DNA of 64,000 nucleotides from Burkholderia sp. S171 (GTDB lineage: Bacteria; Pseudomonadota; Gammaproteobacteria; Burkholderiales; Burkholderiaceae): positions 19,208 through 83,207 of the forward strand of contig NZ_LMUF01000017.1 in assembly GCF_009766085.1 (NCBI RefSeq). The letters are read 5' to 3'. The notes under the pieces are model-generated. The model saw only the letters and a list, made by a program, of their open reading frames with translations, did not search any database and was not told where the DNA came from. Within the stretch, counting starts at the first letter, position 1. Every line of letters starts with the position of its first letter. Of this stretch, positions 46,765-55,749 are shown piece after piece. The position numbers and the translations under genes were made by a program.

Positions 46765-48027
46765 GTGCGCAGTATCTTTAGAAATCGATGGTGGATCGTA
46801 TTCGGCTCGGTTCTCGGACTGATCGTCGGAAACGTGACCATCCTGCAGTTTTCGGCGTCCGTGCTGATGAAGCCGATCATGGCCGAGCTCGGCTGGAGTC
46901 GCAGCATGGTGTCGGCCGCCGTTCTGCTTGGGTCGATCTGCGCCGCGCTCGGGACACCCGTTGCCGGCAGGCTGATGGACCGTCGGGGCATCAAGCGGAT
47001 TACGCTGGCTGCAATCACACTGTTCGCGCTGGCCATTGCGTCGATGTCGCTTGCGCCCGCCGTTCCAGCGGTCTTTCTTGCGATGTTTTCAGTAGTGGGG
47101 CTCTTCAGCGCCGGGCAGGCACCCTTGCCATACGCCAAAGCAATCGCCGCGACCTTCGACCGGCGGCGCGGCCTTGCCATGGGCATTGCCATGACAGGCG
47201 TCGGCCTGGGCGCGGCGCTTGTGCCCAGGTTGACACAGCTTTACCTCGACCACCTGGGGTGGCGGGGCGCCTATGTCGCGATCGGCGCGACAGTGTTCGT
47301 CATTGCATTCGTCGCCGTCGGGCTATTCATTGGCGACTCGGGCGGCACGACCCGCGAGGCGGCTCAAGCACACGCTCGCGGATCGCCCGGGATTGAAGCG
47401 GCAGTGGCCGTGCGTTCGTCGCATTTCTGGATGCTGGCGGCGGTTTTTCTCTGCATACCGATCGTTGCAAATGGAACGATTGTGCATCTCGTGCCCCTGC
47501 TGACTGATCGCGGAATCCCTGCGAGTCGCGCCGTTGCCGTCTTCTCGGGCATCGGGGCGTCGCTGATCGTTGGGCGTCTTTTATGCGGTTTCCTGCTTGA
47601 TCGTTTCTTTGGTCCGCACGTCGCCATTGCGTTCGTCGTGCTGCCGTTGCTGGGCGTCGTGACGTTACTGGCCAGCAGCGACCCTTCGCTCACCGCCGTT
47701 GGCGCGGTGCTCGTCGGCCTTGGCATGGGCGCTGAGGTCGACCTGATTGCCTATCTGCAAAGCCGTTATTTCGGCTTGCGCGCGTTCGGACAAATCTACG
47801 GCTATTTATTCGCAGTGTTCACCGTCGGCACCGGGCTGGGACCGTTCGTGATGGGGGCCACATACGACGCGACGGGATCCTACCGTCCCGCGTTGATTGC
47901 CTTTGTTGCCGTGCTGGCCTGCGCCGCATTTTTGCTGACGCGATTGCCGCGTAGCTATCCATTTCCAGTAATCACGAATGACGCTGAACGAGTCAAGGAA
48001 GGCCGGTCGCCCGCGAGCCTTGCTTGA
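46765..48027 (+). CDS. MFS transporter (OFA/MCT-like)
   Basis: A 420-residue MFS carrier with about 12 hydrophobic segments, resembling oxalate/formate antiporter and monocarboxylate types: GWSRSMVSAAVLLGSICAAL at helix 2, AGRLMDRRGIKR as the loop 2-3 motif, and GLAMGIAMTGVGLGAALVPR. The start is a GTG with CTGGAGAC upstream. It sits between the reductase and FAH genes and may carry the pathway's acid substrate or a product. Confidence 0.87.
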   Translation: MRSIFRNRWWIVFGSVLGLIVGNVTILQFSASVLMKPIMAELGWSRSMVSAAVLLGSICAALGTPVAGRLMDRRGIKRITLAAITLFALAIASMSLAPAVPAVFLAMFSVVGLFSAGQAPLPYAKAIAATFDRRRGLAMGIAMTGVGLGAALVPRLTQLYLDHLGWRGAYVAIGATVFVIAFVAVGLFIGDSGGTTREAAQAHARGSPGIEAAVAVRSSHFWMLAAVFLCIPIVANGTIVHLVPLLTDRGIPASRAVAVFSGIGASLIVGRLLCGFLLDRFFGPHVAIAFVVLPLLGVVTLLASSDPSLTAVGAVLVGLGMGAEVDLIAYLQSRYFGLRAFGQIYGYLFAVFTVGTGLGPFVMGATYDATGSYRPALIAFVAVLACAAFLLTRLPRSYPFPVITNDAERVKEGRSPASLA

Positions 48028-48061
48028 CCCTCCTTTTTTCTCTATTTGACTATCCATATCA

Positions 48062-48925
48062 ATGAAACTCGTTACGTATCGATATCAAGGCACAACATCA
48101 ATTGGCAAGGTGGACGGCGACCAGGTAATCGACCTGCCGCGCAATGACGCTGCGTTGCCCGCAACCATGCTGGAGTTGCTGCAAGCCGGTCCGGAGGCGA
48201 TGGCGCGCGCGCACGCTGTGCGTGGCGACCACGCAGTAGCGCTTTCGGAGGTCGAATTGCTTGCGCCGCTGCCGAATCCATCGAAGTTTCTGGCCATCGG
48301 CATGAATTATCGCAAGCATGTGGAGGAGGCTGCCAAGGTGGGCGTGCACACGCCGCCGACGCAGGTCTGGTTCAATAAGCAGGTGTCCTGCGTCAACGGC
48401 CCGTTCGGGGATGTCCACTTGCCGGCGGTATCGGACCAGCTCGATTATGAGGTCGAGTTGTGTGCTGTGATCGGACAGCGTTGCAAGCACGTGAAGCGCG
48501 AAGAAGCGGAGGCGTTCATCGCCGGTTATATGGTGTGCAACGACGTATCGGTGCGCGACTGGCAACTCGCCACCCAGACCATGACGATCGGCAAGTCGTT
48601 CGACACCTGTGGTCCGACCGGACCGTGGATTGTCACGCCCGACGAGCTTGGGGATCCGCTTGCACTCCGTCTGCGGTTGTGGGTGAACGGCGAGTTACGG
48701 CAGGACGACGAAACAGGCTCGATGATCCATGACATCTTCGCCCAGGTCGCTCACCTTTCCGCAGCCTTTACGCTCGAACCGGGTGATCTGCTGGCAACCG
48801 GAACCCCGTCAGGTGTAGGCGTCGCGATGAGTCCCCCGACTTACTTGCGCGTTGGCGACATCATGCGCGCCGAAATCGATGGAATCGGCGCGATCGAGAA
48901 TCGCGTGGTCGCCGAAGCCGTCTAA
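48062..48925 (+). CDS. FAH-family protein, copy 2
   Basis: A 287-residue fumarylacetoacetate hydrolase family enzyme, same length as copy 1. Metal motif LDYEVELCAVIG and YMVCNDVSVRDWQLATQ are present, with LEPGDLLATGTPSGVGVA near the end. No clear ribosome site precedes the ATG. It probably hydrolyses the ring-cleavage product of the VOC enzyme at 45262. Confidence 0.9.
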   Translation: MKLVTYRYQGTTSIGKVDGDQVIDLPRNDAALPATMLELLQAGPEAMARAHAVRGDHAVALSEVELLAPLPNPSKFLAIGMNYRKHVEEAAKVGVHTPPTQVWFNKQVSCVNGPFGDVHLPAVSDQLDYEVELCAVIGQRCKHVKREEAEAFIAGYMVCNDVSVRDWQLATQTMTIGKSFDTCGPTGPWIVTPDELGDPLALRLRLWVNGELRQDDETGSMIHDIFAQVAHLSAAFTLEPGDLLATGTPSGVGVAMSPPTYLRVGDIMRAEIDGIGAIENRVVAEAV

Positions 48926-49009
48926 CACTCTCGCCCATCGAGCGCGGACGCAATAGGTGACTCGTTCCGCTTTGCAGCGACGCGTCACTGCTTTAATTCG
49001 GGAAACAAT

Positions 49010-50122
49010 ATGCATCGAGACAACGACGGCATCGTCGATCCAAAAGGCGAGCATGCGCTGCGCCCTGCGCGACGCAAGTTCGGGATGATGGCGGCGGCCT
49101 TGCTCGCCGGCCGTGCCGTGCCGGGGATGGCACAGGCAGTGGGCGCTCCCGCGACGGTTCAGAGGATCGACGTCCATCATCATTTTCTGCCTGCAGTTTT
49201 TCGGGAGACCATGGGCGAGGTGGCTATCGGCGCGCCCGCGCCGAATCGGATTGCGCCGCAGTGGAAAATCGAGGATTCCCTTGGGGTGATGGACCGACAG
49301 GGCATTACGACCGCGGTGGTGTCGGCGCCGCCGCTGTGGATGCCGGAAATGGCCAAGACACGGCGCCTCACGCGCGCGTGCAATGAATTTTCGGCGCAGA
49401 TGGTAGCCGACCATCCCACCCGGTTCGGCGCGTTCGCCGCATTGCCGTTGCCGGACGCGACCGCGGCGCTAAAGGAGATTCAGTATTCGCTCGATACTTT
49501 AAAGGCAGACGGAATCGGTCTGATGACGAACTACGACGACCGATACCTCGGCCACGCCGACTTCGTTCCCGTATTCGACGAGCTCAATCGACGCAAGGCG
49601 GTCGTCTACGTGCATCCGACGTCCTGCAGTTGCAACCGCGGCCTGCTGCCGGACGAACCGGACTCGCTGATCGAGTTCCCGCACGACACCACGCGCACGG
49701 TCGCCAGCCTGATGTTTTCGGGGACATTCAACCGTTGTCCGGACATCCGGTTCATCTTCTCACACGCCGGCGGGACCGTGCCTTTTCTCGCTACGCGTAT
49801 GGCGATTCTGGGCGCCCAGGACAAGGGCCTCGCGCGCCATGTGCCGCAGGGCGTCATGCCGATCCTGCGTGGTCTTTACTACGACACCGCCATATCGGCC
49901 AATCCTATTTCGATGGCCGCATTGCTTAAACTGGTTACGCCCGCCAACGTCCTACTGGGAACGGATTTTCCGTTCGTTCCCGAGCACGGCATGCAGGCAA
50001 CGCTGGCAGGCCTGCGCGACGTGGGTTTTAGCGCAGGCGAATTGCGGGCGGTCGAAGGCGGCAATGCCGCGCGGCTGCTTGATCGCGTAGCCCGTGACGG
50101 CGCACGCACGCCGGCCGGCTAG
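49010..50122 (+). CDS. ACMSD-family amidohydrolase with Tat-like leader
   Basis: A 370-residue amidohydrolase with metal motif RIDVHHHFLPAVF, then VVYVHPTSCSC, FIFSHAGGTVPF and GTDFPFVPEHG, all of the ACMSD type. Before these comes a leader with ARRKFGMMAAALLAG (about 20-34) and an AQA-like cleavage region, which resembles a twin-arginine signal. This would place a probable decarboxylase in the periplasm, unlike the other three paralogues. GGGAAA precedes the ATG. It lies between FAH and ALDH genes of the same direction. Confidence 0.85.
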   Translation: MHRDNDGIVDPKGEHALRPARRKFGMMAAALLAGRAVPGMAQAVGAPATVQRIDVHHHFLPAVFRETMGEVAIGAPAPNRIAPQWKIEDSLGVMDRQGITTAVVSAPPLWMPEMAKTRRLTRACNEFSAQMVADHPTRFGAFAALPLPDATAALKEIQYSLDTLKADGIGLMTNYDDRYLGHADFVPVFDELNRRKAVVYVHPTSCSCNRGLLPDEPDSLIEFPHDTTRTVASLMFSGTFNRCPDIRFIFSHAGGTVPFLATRMAILGAQDKGLARHVPQGVMPILRGLYYDTAISANPISMAALLKLVTPANVLLGTDFPFVPEHGMQATLAGLRDVGFSAGELRAVEGGNAARLLDRVARDGARTPAG

Positions 50123-50179
50123 CAGGGCCTTTGACCCACCAATCTATCAATTGACTTCTTTTGGACAAGGGGAATCTCG

Positions 50180-51640
50180 ATGTCGGCAGCGCATGAAGCA
50201 CGGAGTTGGGTCGCAGGGGAATGGCTGGACGAGGGTCCCCGCCGCGAAAGTATCGATCCAGCCACGGGCGACGTGATCGGATATTTTTACGATGCACCGG
50301 AGCAGACCATGCAGGCGGCCATCGACGCCGCTGCCGATGCCTTTCAGCGCAGCGTGTGGCGAAGCGACTCACATCGTCGAGCAGCCGCGCTGAGCCATCT
50401 TGCTGACGCGTTCGAAGCCCAGCTCGATCAGGTCATCGACACGTTATGCCGCGAGAACGGCAAGATTCGCCCTGAGGCGACATTCGAAGCGTCGTTGATC
50501 CCACGGGCGCTGCGCTTTGCCACAGGCCTCGCGATGCACAACTTCGGACGCGTGCTGGAAAGCCGTCCAGGACAGCAGGCAATGTCGATCCGCGAGCCGG
50601 CCGGGGTCGCCGGCCTGATCATCCCATGGAATTCCCCGGCTTACCTTTGCATCCGCGCGCTAGCGCCAGCGCTCGCCGCGGGCTGCACGGCGGTCATCAA
50701 GATGCCGCATCAGGCGGCGCAGACGGCTGCGCTGCTTGGCCGTATCGTTGAATCCGTGGTCGATATTCCGCGAGGGGTGGTGAACATCGTTATAGAGTCT
50801 GGTGCTGACGGTGCACGGCGACTCGTTAACTCGCCTCTGGTGCCGGCGATCAGCTTTACCGGCAGCACCTCGACCGGGCGCGCAATCGCCCGGGCCGCGG
50901 CGGACCGCCTAAAACGCGTCGGGCTCGAACTAGGCGGCAAGACTCCCCATCTGATTTTCGATGATGCCGATGTATCCGCAACGCTACCCGTGCTCGAAAA
51001 ATCTTGCACTGTGTTCGCGGGTCAGTTTTGCATGACAGGCAGCCGCATTCTTGTTCAGCGCGAGGTCGCGCAGACGGTCAAGGCGGCGCTTGCCGAGCGT
51101 CTGCGTGCTGTGAGGGCTGGCCCGGCGTGTGACCAGTCAAGCCAGATGGGTCCGTTGATCGACAAGGCGGCGGTAAAACGTGTCGATGCAGCAGTTGAAG
51201 CGGCGATTGCCGCCGGCGCGCGTCCTCTGGTGCGCGGAGGTCCACCGACCGATCCAGCGCTTGCACGCGGCGCCTTTTATTTACCGACGCTACTTGAAAT
51301 CGACGATCCGAGCTTACCCATCGCTCGCGAAGAGACCTTCGGGCCGGTCCAGACCCTGCAGATTTTTGATACGGAAGACGAGGCTATCGCGATGGCCAAC
51401 GACAGCGATTATGGCCTGAGTGCGTGCGTCTGGAGCCGCGATGTCGATCGCCCGATACGCGTTGCGCGACGCTTGCACGTCGGTCTTGTCTCGATCAATA
51501 GCTGGGCGAATCTGGCGGTTGAATTTGAGGAAGGTGGTTTCAAGGCCAGCGGTTCGGGGCGTCTGGGCGGCCTCGCGTCAGTGGAGGACTTTCTTGAATA
51601 CAAGCAGATAACGCAAGACTTTGTGCAACGCGTGCATTGA
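50180..51640 (+). CDS. Aldehyde dehydrogenase, copy 2
   Basis: A 486-residue NAD(P)-dependent aldehyde dehydrogenase. Catalytic Cys284 is in GQFCMTGSR and general-base Glu250 in GLELGGKTP; IPWNSPAYL and FTGSTSTG contact the cofactor. AAGGGGAA precedes the ATG. It ends the plus-strand run from 44004 and converges with the marR gene. It may oxidise a semialdehyde from ring cleavage. Confidence 0.93.
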   Translation: MSAAHEARSWVAGEWLDEGPRRESIDPATGDVIGYFYDAPEQTMQAAIDAAADAFQRSVWRSDSHRRAAALSHLADAFEAQLDQVIDTLCRENGKIRPEATFEASLIPRALRFATGLAMHNFGRVLESRPGQQAMSIREPAGVAGLIIPWNSPAYLCIRALAPALAAGCTAVIKMPHQAAQTAALLGRIVESVVDIPRGVVNIVIESGADGARRLVNSPLVPAISFTGSTSTGRAIARAAADRLKRVGLELGGKTPHLIFDDADVSATLPVLEKSCTVFAGQFCMTGSRILVQREVAQTVKAALAERLRAVRAGPACDQSSQMGPLIDKAAVKRVDAAVEAAIAAGARPLVRGGPPTDPALARGAFYLPTLLEIDDPSLPIAREETFGPVQTLQIFDTEDEAIAMANDSDYGLSACVWSRDVDRPIRVARRLHVGLVSINSWANLAVEFEEGGFKASGSGRLGGLASVEDFLEYKQITQDFVQRVH

Positions 51641-51668
51641 GCCAGCGACTGGACCAATTGAGCAAGCT

Positions 51669-52292
51669 TTAGTCGGATACCCCGTCGCGCGCTTCCCGTC
51701 GACGAACGCGGCGCGCAACTGTCAGCTTACGATTGACGGCGGACGCGTCTTCATAGTTATCGACGAGATTCGAGTAGACCGCCCGAAGCGTCTTCAGCGT
51801 GGCCGCAAGTTCGCTTGCCGTGACACCTTTGAGAGACATGCTCTCGATTTGCCATGCGCGCGGAGCAAGTTCACTGACGATCGCTGCCCCCGCCACGGTG
51901 ATCGATAAATGAATGTTTCGACGATCGGACGGTGACTCGCGGCGTCGGATATATCCCTTGGTTTCAAGCGCGCTCACCGCCCGCGACAGATACGACAGTT
52001 CCGAGCCGGTATGGCTAGCCAGATCAGACAATGTCTGGTGATCTTCGTGGCGAAGCGCCGCCAGCACGCGCCATGTTTGCAGGTTGATGCCATACGCTTT
52101 AAGGTCGTCGCTGAAGCGGGCGGCGATGATGCTGGCTGCACGGTTAAGCAGATAGCCTACCGAATGATCCAGATCGTGATCGCGGCGCTCACGAGGCCCT
52201 ATCTGAGATTTCACGGCCGGTGACTTCGTAACTGCTGTAGAGCCGCTAACAGTATCGGGCGACGAGGATTTGAGTTTGGACATGGAGGGCAT
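51669..52292 (-). CDS. MarR-family regulator
   Basis: A MarR-type winged-helix regulator of about 207 residues. The core reads INLQTWRVLAALRHEDHQTL, SELSYLSRAVSALETKGYI and RRRESPSDRRNIHLSITVAG, the classical recognition helix and wing. The open frame extends to 52616, but homology starts after the Met at 52292 or 52283. It converges with ALDH copy 2. MarR regulators often sense phenolic ligands, so it may control the adjacent 44004-51640 run. Confidence 0.87.
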   Translation of the reverse strand: MPSMSKLKSSSPDTVSGSTAVTKSPAVKSQIGPRERRDHDLDHSVGYLLNRAASIIAARFSDDLKAYGINLQTWRVLAALRHEDHQTLSDLASHTGSELSYLSRAVSALETKGYIRRRESPSDRRNIHLSITVAGAAIVSELAPRAWQIESMSLKGVTASELAATLKTLRAVYSNLVDNYEDASAVNRKLTVARRVRRREARDGVSD

Positions 52293-52675
52293 ATGCCGCA
52301 GCAAGATCGAACCCAGATGATAGCTTAAGCAACCGCTCGGACGGCATGAGGATCGCGGTCGAAATTGATGAATTTCAGAGATAAATGGTTGAAGGTTGCT
52401 AAGGCCCAGAACAAGGCGAGAGGTGCGCGCTGATGACGCGCGAAATTCATAACTTGGTTTGACTCGCGATTTCGCGGAGTGATGCACGCCCACGGAGTGT
52501 GGGGAAAGGGCTGTGTTTCCGAGACTCAACGTTTGGGATATACGTCTGATGTCTAATGTATTGCAACAACGGTGTTGCCGGTACAGGCAGTCAGTTTGCC
52601 AAAGCTGCAGGTCCACTCAGCATGCCGCAATCCGGCTTTGTCTACCCATTCCGACAGCGACGTTGCGTCCAAAAA

Positions 52676-52924
52676 TTAGTTCAAGTGAGGGATCTGGGAG
52701 CCACCAGTTTTTCCATCGGTTATCTGGCGTTGAGCCGCTTGAATGTTTTCCGGGTAATGGCCCCAGTCACCTGGTTGGTATCCAACCGCGCGCAGATCTT
52801 TAAGCTGCTGCTTGACCTGCTCCCGGCTAAGCGACGTGTCGCCAGCAGCGGGTTGCGCATGCACGATGCTCGGGGCTATAGCTCCCAACGCTGTGACCAA
52901 AACGGAAATGTAGAAGATGTTCAT
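52676..52924 (-). CDS. DUF4148-like small secreted protein
   Basis: An 82-residue protein with a signal peptide ending at SIVHAQ and a mature part (LSREQVKQQLKDLRAVGYQP, then YPENIQAAQRQ) matching the DUF4148 family, common and multi-copy in Burkholderia-group genomes. Function is unknown. The ribosome site is weak. Confidence 0.8.
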   Translation of the reverse strand: MNIFYISVLVTALGAIAPSIVHAQPAAGDTSLSREQVKQQLKDLRAVGYQPGDWGHYPENIQAAQRQITDGKTGGSQIPHLN

Positions 52925-53685
52925 GATTAACGGAACGGCCGCCCAAGTTGTTTATGATGTCTATCAAAACCGACAGATGATCACAAGTTTAGCGCGTTAC
53001 GTGATTCTAATATAGGGGTAATCCCTTAATACTTTATTGCTTGTTTCGGAATAATCGAATTCGACTGTAGCTCGCCATTCAGTCGTTGGTAAGTGTCAGG
53101 GTGACGTACAGAAGGAACTGTCCCGCTAATCGGTAGCCGCCCAGACGAGGCAAACAAGGAATATGGCTCAGCAGGCCTTGGTAGACGAAGACGAGCTTGC
53201 AATCGGAGCGATTCGGTCCATCGAGAGGGTTGGTTGTGATCTTTTAAGTAAGTGTCAAAAAACGGCATGCGGTCTAGAAGCTATTTGCCTTTGTCGCGCG
53301 TGACGCGAATCGTGTCCAACGATCTGTTTTCACGTCGCAGTCGATTGGGAAGCAACCCATCGTCCGGAGCTCTGTATCTGAATGGCGGCCACGATATTAC
53401 TCCGACGTCCTTACCGAGTACGGGAGCCTGGACGATGTGCTTGATCTTTTGATCGTGGAAAACAACGCGGGAGGGGCAGAGCGCGCGCCGTTGGTGGAGC
53501 GCGGCCACGTTGTAGCCGCGTTTGAGACGGAGGGTGGACAGCGTTTGCTAGACAAGACGGAATCCACGACTTCCACGCCGAGCGTGAATGGCTAGGCTGT
53601 GTGAAATCTCGCCGCGTAAGCGCGTTGAACCCTGGCACGGACAATCTCAACGCAAGCTGTACGAAGAATTAGAAATAGAAGAGGG
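52925..53685. other. Long intergenic stretch, no recognised gene
   Basis: About 760 bases between the DUF4148 gene and the VOC dioxygenase. Several short frames exist on both strands (for example a 45-codon plus-strand frame near 53160), but none has a ribosome site and a recognisable domain together. It may be a worn gene remnant. Confidence 0.4.
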
Positions 53686-54672
53686 CTAGCCTTCCGGAAC
53701 AACGCCAGCTACATCGGCCGGGGCTTCTGTGTTGTGGATAAAATTCCCAGGCAGACTAGGTCCCCAGAGATAAAGCGAGTCTTCAGGTGCGAAATCGCCG
53801 GCTGGCCACTCGTAACCTGCGGAGACAAAGTCGATGTCGGCTGAATACTCGCAGAACGACCCCCACGGATCTTGCACGTAGTGGAAGTAGTTAGAGCCTA
53901 ATACATGACGGCCTGTGCCCCAGCCTTCGGTATATCCGGCCGCGGCCATCTGCGACGCGCCCAAGCCCACAGTGTTGACGTTTGGCACGTCCCATGCCGC
54001 GTGGTGCCAACCGCGTGCCGTGCTCTTGGCGAATGCTACGAGATGGTGGTCACTCCCGTGGGGAGCATGCGTGAATGCAATGACGTCAAGCGACCTGTCG
54101 GATAGACGCAGGCCAAGCGCTTTGCCATAAAAGTCGAGGGCGCGGAGGACATTGGGTGAGAAAAGCAGCACATGCGAGAGCCGCTGCGGACGAACAATCT
54201 TTGCGGCGGAGCGCGGGTGCGAACCTCGTGCATCGGGTGTCCCGATCGGCAGGAGAGTCGAAGTCTTGCCTTGAGGGCTTGTCTTCGGGCCAGGCTTCAC
54301 TTGGACCAAGTTGCCATCGGGGTCGTTGAACCAAAAGCCCACAACGTTTTCTTCCGGGAGAACGGACGGATGGGGCGCGACCAGTCTGGCCCCCGCGGCT
54401 GCCACTTGACACCGGATGGGTTCGAGATCGCCATCAAAGCAACCAAAGCTCAAATAAGCCAGCGATTTGCTGGATGATGGCAACACGCGCGCCCAGCGCC
54501 ACCCGTCAGCAGCGCGCAGTTCCAACTCCTGTGCGTGCTGCCCGCAGTGGCTGACATCGAGGCCGAACGCACTAAAAAACCGCTCCGCCTCAGGGATTGA
54601 AGGGACATAAAGCGCGTAATGATCGATTGAATGAACGCTTGCGTCCGGACGCGCAATTGGAAGTTCTACCAT
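53686..54672 (-). CDS. Two-domain VOC-fold extradiol dioxygenase, copy 3
   Basis: A 328-residue type I extradiol-type dioxygenase. The C-terminal unit holds the probable ligands His167 (LSHVLLFS), His224 (GWHHAAWDV) and Glu275 (SFCEYSADID), in the style of 2,3-dihydroxybiphenyl dioxygenases. GGAGACA precedes the ATG at 54672; a GTG at 54684 is possible. It lies downstream of FAH copy 3 with a 74-base gap, forming another ring-opening and hydrolysis pair. Confidence 0.88.
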   Translation of the reverse strand: MVELPIARPDASVHSIDHYALYVPSIPEAERFFSAFGLDVSHCGQHAQELELRAADGWRWARVLPSSSKSLAYLSFGCFDGDLEPIRCQVAAAGARLVAPHPSVLPEENVVGFWFNDPDGNLVQVKPGPKTSPQGKTSTLLPIGTPDARGSHPRSAAKIVRPQRLSHVLLFSPNVLRALDFYGKALGLRLSDRSLDVIAFTHAPHGSDHHLVAFAKSTARGWHHAAWDVPNVNTVGLGASQMAAAGYTEGWGTGRHVLGSNYFHYVQDPWGSFCEYSADIDFVSAGYEWPAGDFAPEDSLYLWGPSLPGNFIHNTEAPADVAGVVPEG

Positions 54673-54746
54673 GGTTGTCTCCACTGCATTGCATGGTTAG
54701 CTGCCGGCTCTGCCCCCGGTCGTCAAAAATGCGAGGCTTGGCCGTA

Positions 54747-55589
54747 TCAGGTCTCGTCGGCAATCACGTTGCGCAATGTACCCATTTTTTCGACGGACAC
54801 TTCGCAGACATCGCCTGCTTTCATCAATAGTTTTGGCGTGCGGGCCCAGCCGATACCCGAGGGAGTGCCGGAAACAATCACATCACCTGGCTCAAGTGAG
54901 ATGGCCTCACTAATAATGCTGATCAGGGATGCGACATCGAACACCATCAGGTCGGTATTGGCCGACTGAACCACTTCGCCGTTCAACCGAGTTTCTAGCA
55001 GCAAGCCTGCCGCGCCCGGTGGAAGTTCGTCGGCGGTGATGAGGTCGGGACCAAAGGCGCCGGTCGCATCGAAGTTTTTTCCAACCGTCCACTGCGGCGT
55101 TTTGAATTGATACTCGCGCACCGAACCGTCGTTGAAAAGAGAATAGCCGACTACATGCGAGAGCGCGTCGTCGCGACTAATATGCCGCCCCCCTTTGCCA
55201 AGCACAACTGCGATTTCACCCTCGTAATCAAGGCCCTCAGAATCGGTGACGCGCGGACGAATCATGGGTTGATCGTGAGCAACAAGGCTGGTGTTGACTC
55301 GCAAAAATAGCGTGGGATAGGCCGGTTGCTCGAAATTGCTTTCTTTGGTGTGGTCGGCGAAGTTAAGGCCCACGCACAGAATCTTCGGCGGCTTTCGTAG
55401 TGGCGGCAGAAACTTGAGGTCTTGAGCAGACACGGTCTCGCCTGCAAAACTGTCCTCGGCCAACGATTTGATATCTTCTCCGCGAGCCAAGAGCGACTCG
55501 AGGGACTCGTCACTGACGATGCGAACCTTGTCACCTTCCCGCACTCCGAGCACGGCCTTGTTGTCTTTCTCAAAACTTACAAACCGCAT
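54747..55589 (-). CDS. FAH-family protein, copy 3
   Basis: A 280-residue fumarylacetoacetate hydrolase family enzyme with LDYEGEIAVVLG, YSLFNDGSVREYQ and LEPGDVIVSGTPSGIGWA. AAGGAGT lies before the ATG at 55589; the open frame extends to 55772 without support. It is more distant from copies 1 and 2 than they are from each other. It is divergent from a tetR gene, with a TGACAAAT palindrome between them, so repression by that TetR is likely. Confidence 0.9.
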   Translation of the reverse strand: MRFVSFEKDNKAVLGVREGDKVRIVSDESLESLLARGEDIKSLAEDSFAGETVSAQDLKFLPPLRKPPKILCVGLNFADHTKESNFEQPAYPTLFLRVNTSLVAHDQPMIRPRVTDSEGLDYEGEIAVVLGKGGRHISRDDALSHVVGYSLFNDGSVREYQFKTPQWTVGKNFDATGAFGPDLITADELPPGAAGLLLETRLNGEVVQSANTDLMVFDVASLISIISEAISLEPGDVIVSGTPSGIGWARTPKLLMKAGDVCEVSVEKMGTLRNVIADET

Positions 55590-55669
55590 AGTTACTCCTT
55601 GATCCTTGTTGCGATAGACGACTGCTTGATGTTTGATTGAGCGACGTATAAAAGTCATTTTAGATGAAA

Positions 55670-55683
55670 TGACAAATCCGTCA
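55670..55683. promoter_or_regulatory. Operator-like dyad TGACAAATCCGTCA
   Basis: Twelve of 14 bases match the perfect palindrome at 12788. It lies in the 160-base gap between the divergent FAH copy 3 (start 55589) and tetR (start 55750), the usual place for a TetR operator. Confidence 0.6.
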
Positions 55684-55749
55684 ATTAGATGCGGTGTAGG
55701 ATAAACCCCGATACTACGGACACGTTTTGCAAAATCAATAGAGAAGCTT

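Noticed and set aside
52292..52616. A 108-residue N-terminal extension of the MarR frame
   Set aside because: The sequence before the Met at 52292 is not like MarR proteins and runs into the control region; the inner start fits the family length.
53252..53650. Several 60-80 codon frames in the gap before the VOC dioxygenase
   Set aside because: They overlap on both strands, have no recognisable domain, and none has a supporting ribosome site.
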